Source: Linnemannia schmuckeri (lineage: Eukaryota > Mortierellomycota > Mortierellomycetes > Mortierellales > Mortierellaceae). From it: 64,000 bases of DNA. Below, piece after piece: positions 11,141-21,530 of this stretch (positions are counted from its first letter, which is position 1; the number at the start of each line of letters is the position of its first letter). Both the position numbers and the translations under genes were made by a program. Under the pieces are notes generated by a model, which saw only the letters and a list, made by a program, of their open reading frames with translations, was not told where the DNA came from and searched no databases. Where the stretch lies: positions 2,542,001-2,606,000 of the forward strand of contig JANATG010000003.1 in assembly GCA_029449235.1 (NCBI GenBank), written 5' to 3'.

Positions 11141-12901
11141 CTATTCGGACATCTTGGTGTCCAACAAGTGATCGAGACCCAAGAACCGGATGGCGTTTCC
11201 ACTAAGGAGCTTGGTCTTTTCCTCATTGGTCAACCAGCGAGCTTCTTCAATCATCTTTCCGGGGTGCAACTCGCCCAAGGGAAAGGGGTAGTCGGATCCG
11301 AGCATAATGTTATCGATGCCCATCTTCTTGATCAAAAACTCGAGTGTTTCCTCGTCGTGCACAAGCGAGTCGACCATGATGCGGTTCAAATATGTCCTAT
11401 TTATGATTTAGATGGGATGAAGGGAGTTGAGGCGAAATGGTTAACATGAAGGTATTATTATAAAATGAGCTAGGAGAGTAATACCATGAATAAAGGCAAT
11501 ACAATTACTTGCTAGAAAGGCAAAAAAAAAAAAGGAAAAAAAAGACAAAGGCGAGGTTTCTGACTTACATTGGACCGTTCTTGGTCCTCGTGGCGCACAG
11601 GTCTGGGCGGACCTCAAATCCATGCTGAATGCGACCGACCGTTGCGGGGAAGGATCCACCTCCGTGAGCAAACGAGACCTTGAGCTTGGGGAAGCGCTCA
11701 AGGACGCCGCCCATGACCATGGCGCAGATCGAGATGGTAGTCTCGCAGGGCATGCCGACCAACCAGGGGAACCAGTACTTCTCCATCCTGCCCTTGTTGT
11801 CCATATCCCAGGGGTGCACAAAGACGACGGCGTTGGTCTCCTCGCAGGCAGCCCAGATGGGGTCGAGTTCGGGGGCGTCGAGGTTCCAGTCGTTAATGTG
11901 ACTTCCGATCTGGATGCCGGTCAGACCCAGTTCTTCACGGCAACGCTTCAATTCCTGAACAGCGAGCTCGGGGGCCTGCATGGGGAGTGTTCCGAGACCG
12001 ACGAAGCGCTTAGGGTCCTCGGCGACAACCTGAGCAATGTGATCGTTCAAGTATCTGGCGAGATCAAGAGTGTGCTCTGGGCGGGCCGCATAATTGAACA
12101 TCACTGGGACCGTCGACAAGACCTATTTCATTTGGCCACGGAGCAATCATGCATATAAAGAAGGTTAGTCAACTGTTTATCAGGGAGTGCAGAGGAAGAA
12201 AAAAATATGAGCTCATTTCTGTTTCCGTCCCGTCATCAATGTTATAGTCATTTACCTGGACATCAACATCGGTGGCATTGCACTCCTTGATGCGCTGCTC
12301 GGATGACCAGCAGTTGCATTCGATGGTTCTAAAGTTCTTGCCGTCCATCATCATGTTGGCTTTACCCTAGAGAAAAAAGTCATTTGATTGTTTGATCGAG
12401 TTGGGTAAGTCGGATTGTTATTCTGTCAGAAGGAGGATGTTGTCTGATAGTTTTTTTCCAAAGCCTTTGTTGCGGCTGTTAAAGGGTAAACTTACAGGTT
12501 CGATGTGGTCAAGCTGGATCCATGAGCCGTATCCGTATTTTTTCTTCAGGTCAGGCCAGTGCTTTGGGAGGATATGGCTAAAGTATGATGAAAGGGAGAG
12601 AGAAAAGTATTGATTTTAGTATAGAGAATACTAACGGAGGCTGCCTCGTGGAATTGGATCAAGCATGAAAAAGAGGAAAGGAGCGAAAGAATAAAAAGGC
12701 AAAAGAGAGAGAGGGAGGAACAGGAAGGAAGGGCGAGAGTAAGAAGAAGAAAGGGGCGTTGTCGTACGTGTGCATGTCGATCTTGAGGAATTGTGTGTTG
12801 CGTTCGACACCGCGGGCGTCCTTGTCGGCCTGGATAGCGACGGCAACATCGGCGTGGTTCATGCCAGGGGCGGGTCCAGCGGGTTTTTTATCGTCGGTCA
12901 T
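11141..12901 (-). CDS. ACMSD: 2-Amino-3-carboxymuconate-6-semialdehyde decarboxylase, 378 aa
   Basis: Five exons on the minus strand: 12901-12768, 12577-12496, 12366-12256, 12122-11569 and 11396-11141. The spliced protein belongs to the amidohydrolase-2 family. It carries every metal ligand expected of ACMSD: H44 and H46 in KIDMHTHILP, H212 in FVHPWDMD, H262 in FAHGGGSFP and D329 in LGSDYPFPLGE. R273 in the VGRIQHGF segment matches a conserved substrate-region arginine. The blocks GLGTLPMQAPELAV and PWLVGMP are diagnostic of ACMSD rather than of resorcylate decarboxylases. The enzyme decarboxylates the unstable ring-opened product of 3-hydroxyanthranilate in tryptophan/kynurenine breakdown. 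That diverts it from quinolinate and NAD synthesis towards 2-aminomuconate semialdehyde. Compared with the roughly 336-residue animal enzyme it has about 38 extra N-terminal residues. It is divergently arranged with the Vhc1-like gene. A repeat array lies in its 5' leader. Confidence 0.94.
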
Positions 12902-12970
12902 TTTGGTGTATAAGCTTTATGTTTTGCGGCAAAGGAAGAAGAGAGAGTTGTTTTGTTGTGGAGGAGTGGA

Positions 12971-13051
12971 GAGTGGAATGAGTGGAATGAGTGGAATGAG
13001 TGGAATGAGTGGAATGAGTGGAATGAGTGGAATGAGTGGGATGAGTGGAAT
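12971..13051 (-). repeat. Nine tandem copies of a 9-bp unit carrying CATTCCA
   Basis: On the + strand the unit is gagtggaat. Eight of nine copies are exact and one has gagtgggat. Read in the ACMSD sense the array presents CATTCCA every nine bases, 70-150 bases upstream of the ACMSD start codon, so in the promoter or 5' UTR. CATTCCA is the core recognised by TEA/ATTS-domain transcription factors (TEAD, Tec1, AbaA). Whether it is used here is inference. It could also be a neutral minisatellite. Confidence 0.9.
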
Positions 13052-13617
13052 TAGTGTGAAGCAGTAGAGTGGAGAAAAGTGGAGGGAGTGAGGTTGAAAG
13101 GAGAGCGAAAATGAGAAGAAAAAAAAAACAGAAGCGAACGGAGACGACGAAAATAAAGGAACGGTGGAACTTAAGAGGTAGACCGTGAGAGAGTTAAAAA
13201 GCTAAAGGAGCGTCAAAGAAAGCGAGGGCGTACAGAAGAAAGGAGCGAGCGAGTCAAACCCAGCCTTGCGCTCACTTTGCAGCCCATACACAACGCACTG
13301 CACACAAGGACAGGAGGACAGGGTCCAAAGATGCGCTCTTATTGGCTGCTTAAATCCCTTCAAGTGACTGCTCGCTCCTTCACTGCTTTGACGCATTCAC
13401 GCCTTCACCCTCTGCTTTGCTTGAGATCACTGCCGCTGCTGCTGCTTCTGCTCCCCCTTTTTCTTCTTTTTTTTTGTGTGCTGATGACCTCTGAGGCATA
13501 AAAAAAGAACAGAAACAAAAAACTTCTCTTCCCTCGCAAATCCTCCCCTGCCCAGTCGTTGGTTGTTGCTCTTGTTTTCTTTCTCTCTTTTCTCTCTCCC
13601 TTTTCTCTCTCTCTTTC

Positions 13618-13645
<28 letters not shown>
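13618..13645 (+). repeat. T28 homopolymer tract
   Basis: An uninterrupted run of about 28 T lies in the upstream region of the Vhc1-like gene, following a CT-rich segment. Long A/T tracts of this kind recur throughout the window's non-coding DNA. Confidence 0.95.
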
Positions 13646-13648
<3 letters not shown>

Positions 13649-14415
13649 CTCACGCTCGCACTCGTATTTACACGAGAATGAAGACATGTTCATTCCTTGG
13701 TTGCTTATGCTCTCCTCTTTACCCAGTTGATACATGTCTTGACAGAAGATTGCAAGGTGAGGTAAGGTCTTGTCAAGCAAAAGTAAAAAAAAGAAGGTTC
13801 AATCTCAACCTGCGCTTGCCCTTTGGCCAACCCACCATTCGTCTGTTCCACCTCCCATCCACCACCAAAAGAAGACAAAAAAGAAAAAATACGCTGCCAG
13901 GAGAAAGACAACAAGAAAAAGAACAGGCAGGGGACAACGGGAGAAAGAAGAAGCAGGGATCTCTATCTCTCTATTTCAGTCACCCTTGTCCTTGCAGGAG
14001 CAGCATCTATCTCTTGACTGACAGGGACTAGTCGTAGACCTTTCCTTTACTTTTGCTTGCTAACACAGAGTGAGAAGGAGAAGGAGAGAAAGCTTGTTTT
14101 TTGTTTTATGCTTTTTTTTCTTACCAGGCCTGACGACGAGAACTAATCTCCCGCACCTTCCTTCTTCCTTTTCTGCCTTTTCGTCTTCCTTTTTCTTTTT
14201 CTTTATTTTTTATTTTTTATTTTTTTTTTTTTTTGCCTTCTTCTTCAAACCCTTTTCCTTCCCTCTCATTGTGCTTTTTTCATTACCCTCTTACCTTTTT
14301 CCTTTTTTTCATTTCTTCAATTGTTGTTCTTTCGTTGACATTCCACCCTGGAATCACACTCCCGCCCAGACAGCACGACGACAACTATATACATAAAAGA
14401 AGGCGACCCTGACAA

Positions 14416-17400
14416 ATGTCACAACAGCGACAGAACAGCCATGGCACTTCCTCATCCATAGACATCACACCTGCTGCTGCTTCTGCAGCAAGACCTCCAC
14501 TTCGCCCACTCCTCGACAGACCCAACTCTTCTCCCTCCACAACAGCCACAGCCCGTCACAACTACATCAATAGCAATATCAGCAATAACAATAACCCACA
14601 TGCGCGTACATCATCCATCTCCTCTCAACCACTACTCTCCTCTGCCTCTTCGGTCACGTCCTCAACTGCAACCTCAAACTCTGGCAGGACCGCAAGACCG
14701 GCCAATGCAGTCCTTCCCGGTATCTCGCGTCCAAAGACAGCCTACCAGGCTGTGACTTGGAAGGAGAACCTCGATGCGTTCAACCGTCGGCTCCGACGCG
14801 GAAGTCTCAGTCTGGATGCAGCTGCACAAGAAGAGGAGCTTGCGAGTCAAGCATTAGCCCAGGCTAGGGCTCAACAACTCCAGCAACAGCGACAACAGGC
14901 CGATCAGGACTCCCAAGGTAAACAAACAACAAATACCTACTAACAACAACAAGAAAACAGCCGTCCAAAAGTTCGAACCATTGGATAGAACGAGCATCTC
15001 TCTTTTTTTTTCTAGAGGAGGAATATCATCTCTTCATATAGCCCGATCTACTCCCGCCATCTATCTCTCATCTTGTTAGCTATTTTCATATCCCGCATCA
15101 CACATGCAATGCATACCCAGATCTTTGATGAGTTGTATTATCCCTCTTTCGCGTCTCTCTCTCTCACTCTCACTGTCCCTCTTATTGATTGTCTTTGTTC
15201 CCGCCCCTTCCACCCATCCACCCATCCATCTGTCTCTGTCTGTCACAAATCACCCTTGCTTTTGTTTGGCTCATCATGATTATTTTTTTTTCTTATTCAT
15301 CAGACAATAATAACAGGACAGGCCCTGCTGAAGAGGCACACCTTCTCGCAAAGAACAACATCCAATCAAAGCTCTCGAATGGTCAGGGAGGCGTCGGGAC
15401 ATATGGAGCCACACAAGGATCATCCGCAGCCCCTGATGCCAGGAATAGTCGATTAAGCTTGGACAAGTCGCAGGATCGAGGCGAGCCTGCCTTTCCAACC
15501 CTACTTAACCCTGCTCTTGCCACAACTAAATCGTCAAAGCTCGGTGTCTTTTCCGGCGTCTTTGTGCCATGCGTTCTAAGTATCTGGGGCATCATCCTGT
15601 TCCTGCGCTTTGGATTCATCATTGCACAAGCCGGTGTCATGGGCACGATGGCAATGTTTATTGTGGGATACGCGATCAACATCTTTACGACACTTTCTCT
15701 GAGCGCCATTAGTACCAACGGCACCGTTCGAGGTAACTCACTTCTGGCTAGTCGTATCCTGAATCACTTACTGTCACCATATTTTGATGCATGCTATGAT
15801 GCATGACCGTAGTGCTTACCTTTTTTCACGTTCAATTTTTGGTAGGCGGAGGCGTGTACTACCTTCTGAGTCGAAGTCTGGGACCAGAGTTCGGAGGAAG
15901 CATCGGATTGATCTATTTCTTGGGCACAGTCATTGGATGCGGCATGAACGTTCTTGGTTTTGTGGAACCTTTGATCTCCAACTTTGGCGAATCCTCAGGA
16001 ACCGTCTACCGTGTCTTACCCGAGGGCCCGGTACTATACCACAGAAATTGCGTGTCTCACCGTGTGTCGTTTTTGAAAGGGTCTACCTGCACGTTTGAAG
16101 GATTGGTACTCATAGAAGAACTAAAACCACATTTCAAAATGATTTTGTCATATAGCTCTGGGGATTCATCTATGGGACCATTTTGCTAGTCTCCTGTACT
16201 CTCATCTGTCTCGTCGGATCCAAGGTAAATTAGAACAAGCTAGAAATGCGCAAGGAATATTCTAAAGATACGATGCAGGGGAGAGAGTAAAGGGTCTCCT
16301 TTCCCTTTGATCTATCTATTGAGTTGACCGACAGAACATCCTAACATGAATAATCATTGCTCGTTTCATTTATTCTTAGCTGTTTTCTCGTGCTTCACTG
16401 GTGTTGGCCGTCATCATCCTGTTGTCGACCCTGTCCATCTTTGTCTCGTTTGCGGTTATGCCGCCATTCACACATCTAGAGCGTAACATCGAGTATACAG
16501 GATTTTCATGGGAGACCTTGCAGGAGAACATGTGGCCAAAGTTCACGGCAACAAATGGACCTGATGGACCCAAGGAGAGTTTTGAGACCGTCTTTGGAGT
16601 GCTCTTCCCTGCCTGTATCGGTATCCTTGCAGGTATGCTCAACCTTTTCGTGCTTTTTTGTAGAGATATGCACGAAAGTACCACTTTGAGCTAAGTTACT
16701 AACGTTCTTTATGCCACATAACTACCAGGCGCGTCCATGTCGGGAGATTTGGAGGATCCAAGCAAGTCGATTCCTAAGGGAACTCTCTGGGCTGTTGGAT
16801 CTACGTTTTGCGTCTACACCTGCATCGTCATTTTGATGGGAGGATCTATTTCTCGCAGCACTATGTACACGGATCTCAGCGTGCTCCAGGATGTATGTTT
16901 GGCGTAGCTTTGCTAACCTCGACCCACTTTTGTTTCTGAGTGTTCGACAGTTCACGGTCCAGATGCTTACGCGTATTACTTTCTGTCCTCGGAAACCCAC
17001 CTAGGTCTCTGTTTCTCCATTGTTCATTGCATCAGGAGCACTCGCAGCGTCTGTTTTTGCAACACTGGGTAGTGTGATTGGTGCGGCCAAAATTTTGCAG
17101 GCGATTGCTCGCGACAACTTGCTCCCTCTCCTCTCGGTCTTTGGTCAAGGAACACCCAGGACAGATGAGCCTACTCTTGCCGTCTTGCTTACATACATCC
17201 TGTGCCAGTTCTGTCTCTTCTTGACCGACATGAACGCGATCGCTACCTTTGTATCGATGATCACCCTGTTGACGTTCCTGATCCTCAACCTGGCGTGTTT
17301 CCTACTCAAGATTGGATCGGCACCCAACTTTCGACCCAGCTTCCGATTCTTCCACTGGTGGACAGCCTTTGGAGGTATGGTCCTCTGCGCCCTTGTCATG

Positions 17401-20400
17401 GGATCGGTGGATCTGGGCAAGAGTCTGCTCAGTGGATTGATGACCGCGGTACTGTTTATCTGGATCCACTATTGGTCCCCTCCTAAGCGCTGGGGTGATG
17501 TGACCCAGAGTTTGATCTACCACCAGGTCCGCAAGTATTTGCTGCGGCTGGATTCTCGCAAGGAACACGTCAAGTTTTGGAGACCTCAGATCTTGCTTCT
17601 GGTGCACCACCCTCGGTCCGAGTATCACTTGATACAGTTTTGCAATCACTTGAAAAAGGGAGCTCTTTACGTTCTCGGACACGTTATTCTGGGTGACTTG
17701 CGGGATGTCCTGGCTGAGTACCGGCGGCAGCAGGGGAGCTGGCTCAAGTTTGTCGATGTCTTGCAAATCAAGGCGTTTGTGAATCTGAGCGTCGCAGATA
17801 GTGTCAGGATCGGAGCCAGAAACTTGTTGATCGGAACAGGACTCGGTGGTATGCGGCCCAACATTGTCGTCATGGGCTCTTTCAACCTTGAGCGGTATTT
17901 GAAGGAGAAGCAGGAGCAGGAGCTTCGACAACAACAGCAGCAGTCGCAACAGTTGCTGTCCCCATGTCTACCCCAATCACCTTTGGTCCACCAAAAGGGA
18001 ATTTTTCCGGCTCTCAGCACCATGAACAACTCCAACACTGACCACACTTTGCTCAACATTCCTGTCAGCTTGCCCATTGACAACATCCGCGTGGAGGCTC
18101 CCATCAAGATCACCGATTACGTCTCTATTATCGAGGACGTGCTCTCGTTGAACAAGGCTGTGGCGATCGGTTATGGCTTCGAGCGACTGGATCTTCCTGA
18201 GGAGCACAAGAGTATGTGGAAGATGTTCAGCTTTGGATCAAATGGACCGTCATCGCCCTTCTTTTCGTCGTCATCCCGTCCATCGTCGGTCCACAAGCAC
18301 GGAGAATGTAGGAAGAAGAAGTACATTGATCTGTGGCCTATGCAAATGTCAATCGCTCCCCTGCAATGTTACGACGCAAGTCACCAGGCAACACCTTCTT
18401 TTCCTGGCAACAAGCGCTTCTCCCGAGATTTGAGTACCAGTTCTCCGATGACCCCAGGTGCCGGAGCCACATTCGCAGACGTAACTGGACCAGGAACAGG
18501 AGGACCTGGCCGGATGGCCGAGGCCAATTTGACCAACTTTGACACCTACACCATGGTCTTGCAGATGGGCTGCATTCTTCACATGGTTCCGCACTGGAAG
18601 GAGAACTTTACCCTCCGTGTCATGGTCTTTGTCGAGTACAAGGAGGATGTCGAGGAAGAAAAGAAGCGACTGAAGGCACTCTTGGAGAACTTGCGTATCC
18701 CGGCCGAGGTCAAGGTGATGTGTCTGGATGGAGGCGACAGCGAGACATACGATCGACTAATCAAGGGCGAGGGCTTGAACGAGTATCCTATTGAGGATAT
18801 GGCCATGGGGTACGACTCCCATGAGGGCAGTGACTCGGAAGAGCCGGAATCGCCTGCCGCGCCTGTAGCACAGAGAGTTGCACCCAGGAACATCAACCCA
18901 CTTTGGCAACAGGAAGCCGCTTTGCACGAGGAGGATGAGGATGGGGAAGGTGTCGCCGATCAAGAAAGAGTGCCTCAGATCCACTACGACGGGCATGACT
19001 CTTCTCATGAAACTGGACCTTACTGCGACGTTGCAGGACAGCACAACCTGATCCGCGCCAAGGATTCAACATTTGCTCAGATGAACTTTGGATCCCGCGG
19101 TCAGAATGCTCCCGTTTTCCAGCCTTCCGCCCCACCGCCACAGGCGCCACAGAGGAGAAGGACCATCTCTCACCTAGACCGACCTCCCGTCCGCCAACAG
19201 AGTCCGCACGCTCTTCGTGTTCATACCGGAGCTTCTCCAAGGCTACGACAGGGTTCTCCACTTGCTATGACCTCTGCACATCCAGGATCTCAGCATTTCG
19301 CGTCTAGTAGCTCAGGAAGTGGTGGTGGTCTCCGTCGCCGGAACACTATGGGAGTCGGCCCTACATCACCTATGGAGGCCAGACTGGGAACATCTGTTCC
19401 TTTGGGTGCCTCTATGAGCTTTCGTATTGGCTTGCCTCCTCCTCGCCAATACTTTGACCCTAATGGGTCGAACTCTGAGAGCGAGTCGGACTCGATTAGT
19501 AGCGAGGACGATGAGGACTATGACCATAACGACGATGATTTGGTCTACGGAGGCGGATGGCACCAACAGCATCAGCAACAACAACAATCAGCCCTTCTGT
19601 CTCCTCGTTTACAACATTTCTCGCCGCACGGTCAGAGACATGTCATTTCTGCACAACCTACTCAACATCATCAACAAAACATTTACACCAACAACTTGTA
19701 CAAATCCCTCGCATCACCACCCCAGCACCATACACAACAGGCGCCACCACCCACTTCGTCGGCGTTTGCACATACCTCTTTAGGTTCTGAACCAGGCCTT
19801 GGCATTGCTTTCGGAGGTCATTCGGCTGACAACGAGCAACATGTCCATGGCCAATCTCATAACAACAATATTTCCAACAACAATAACCAACAATACGCTA
19901 CTTCACCTTCGCAAGAACCACAGCTCTTTGCTTCACACCAGCGGTTCCAGGAGCCACCGCCCATGATGGGAGATACGCCTGAGACGGCAGTCAACCCTTG
20001 GGCAAGCACGTCGTCATCCTTGGTCGATCGTCAGCAGTACTTGTCATCCACTCCGGTTGTATTGGGGCATTCTGGATCGAGCAGCAGCAATGTATGTAGC
20101 TCTTCTGGTTTGCTTGCGCCCGAGGCGGCGGCTTCAGGAGCAGCTGCTTTGTACACCGTATTGCCGCTCAATGAGCTTTCGCACCTTGCGGCTCCCACAG
20201 CCGTCAGCGCAGCTGCCGTCGAAGATCCACACTCATTGTCTTCCTACTCCAACTCTTCCGCCTCGTCGATATCGTCGATCCAGCCCTCCGTCCCCATGTT
20301 TGCCGAAGGCCATCTTCCAATCGACACAACAACTCATCAACAACACTCGCCACCACTACAGTTTGACCATCTGAACCCCGAGGCGCAACTGATGATTCTG

Positions 20401-20601
20401 AATGAGTTGATGCGGATCCATTCCTCGGCTGAGACGACTTCCATCGTTTTCACGACAGTTCCGGCGCCTGAGGAAGGGACGTGTTTGAGAGAGGAGAGCT
20501 CGTTGGCATACTTGGAGCAGTTGGATCTGTTGATGGAGGGGATTGATATCCCAGTCTTGTTGATCCATGCCAAGAGTTTGACCGTTACAATGACTCTTTA
20601 A
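14416..20601 (+). CDS. VHC1: Cation-chloride cotransporter, SLC12/Vhc1-like, 1732 aa
   Basis: Seven exons: 14416-14917, 15304-15732, 15846-16030, 16156-16224, 16380-16632, 16729-16892 and 17005-20601. All phases agree. The intron before exon 6 has a perfect TACTAAC branch site at 16697-16703. After about 245 cytosolic residues comes an amino-acid-permease-type membrane domain (about 247-695). It begins with KLGVFSGVFVPCVLSIWGII and includes GCGMNVLGFVEPL and the IGAAKILQAIARDNLLP signature of SLC12. The cytosolic C-terminal domain has the blocks ILLLVHHPRSEYHLIQFCN (about 728-746) and DTYTMVLQMGCILHMVPHWK. It ends in LLIHAKSLTVTMTL, like the C-terminus of other fungal homologues. Yeast Vhc1 is a vacuolar-membrane K+/Cl- symporter, so the likely role is vacuolar salt homeostasis. 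About 525 Gln/His/Ser/Pro-rich residues (about 1130-1655) separate the last two conserved blocks, making it much longer than the roughly 1120-residue yeast protein. Membrane location is inferred from the family. Confidence 0.92.
18790..20373 (+). repeat. Low-complexity Q/H/S/P-rich coding insert in the Vhc1-like C-terminal domain
   Basis: Within the last exon, residues about 1130-1655 lose all resemblance to SLC12 proteins. They are made of acidic/serine patches, HQQ and QQQ runs and Ser/Pro stretches, with CAA, CAG and CAT codons dominating. The frame stays open on both sides and conserved SLC12 sequence resumes afterwards, so this is an in-frame expansion rather than a misannotated intron. 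Confidence 0.75.
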
Positions 20602-21530
20602 AGATGGGGGGGTTTCTGAGCTGAGGCGGGACGAAGAACAGAATAAATAACACTTGCATATTCTTGAATCAATACGGACGCGAGCGATTATTTTTGTGTG
20701 ATAATTATTTGCTGTAAAGGTAAGGAATAAAATCATGATGAAAACAATTTTAAGAAATATCATTTTCTTTTCTCAACCCTAAAACAACCGATTCGTCATT
20801 GCACTTTGTCGCATCGCCATCTACCCCATTTCGCTCTCTGCGGCGATTCATTTTTTTTTAAAAAAACTTGGTGAATATTACCATGGACCGACAATTTTTG
20901 ACCTTTAATATGAGATCCTTTCCTTGGATCATCATCGGATACACGGATTATAAAGTACGGTGCCAAAACGCCATACATCAACCGCCTCCTCGTGAATGAT
21001 GCTTTCGAAGCGTACCGAAGTGCCGCGATTCGCAGCTTTACCATTCAATTCGGATGTGAGAAGAACGCTTCCTAGGTGCGGGTCGTTTTTTTTTCATGCT
21101 TTCGACGACCGTGGAAGGCAGTATGTTTCGAGAATCCCCCCCCTTTCAAAGCCGGTGAATTTCTTCCTTTTCTTTTCTTGACAAAATCGTAATATCGGCA
21201 GCAGCAGGTAAGTTGTTTTTGAGTTTGTGCACTTCTTTTGTGCAAGTTTAGAAACGGAGATTAGCATTTAAACAATGATAGTGTTGGTAATTTTGATACT
21301 AATTATTTTACTGTTTATGCAGTTTTTTTTTTTTTTTTTTTTTTTTTGCAAGTCAAAATGAAGTGGGAAGGGAACGAAAATGTACAAGGAGGTGTGTTCA
21401 CCCTCTCACATTCTACGACTAAAAGAAAAAAACTACTGCGAGATATTGTACAAGATTTTTGATGAGCAGAAACCAAAGAACAGAAAGGACTGTTGGTTTT
21501 TTTTTTTTTTGTGGTTGTTGGGGAAAGACT
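20602..21530. other. Convergent spacer after the Vhc1-like gene
   Basis: About 930 bases between two converging genes. It contains the Vhc1-like 3' UTR, a T25 tract at 21323-21347 and a T-run near 21500, which would lie in the 3' UTR of the integrase-domain gene. The open frames here are short and without recognisable domains. Confidence 0.55.
20642..20647 (+). terminator. Polyadenylation signal of the Vhc1-like gene
   Basis: An AATAAA hexamer lies about 40 bases after the stop codon, with a second one near 20727. This is where a fungal cleavage and polyadenylation signal is expected. Confidence 0.5.

Larger units (their letters stand above)
12902..14415. other. Divergent promoter region between ACMSD and Vhc1-like gene
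   Basis: About 1.5 kb shared by two divergent genes. The left half, 12902-13230, is strongly purine-rich on the + strand, so it is CT-rich in the ACMSD sense, and contains a nine-copy 9-bp array. The right half, 13560-14400, is CT-rich and T-rich in the Vhc1 sense, with a T28 tract at 13618-13645. Each gene therefore has a pyrimidine-rich leader on its own sense strand. No independent gene is supported. Confidence 0.6.

Noticed and set aside
12759..13067. Open frame with an MSG repeat protein
   Set aside because: It is the + strand translation of ACMSD exon 1 antisense plus the 9-bp array. The periodic peptide simply reflects the tandem repeat.
19427..19790. Alternative + strand frames inside the Vhc1-like last exon
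   Set aside because: They overlap the long in-frame exon and lack any domain.
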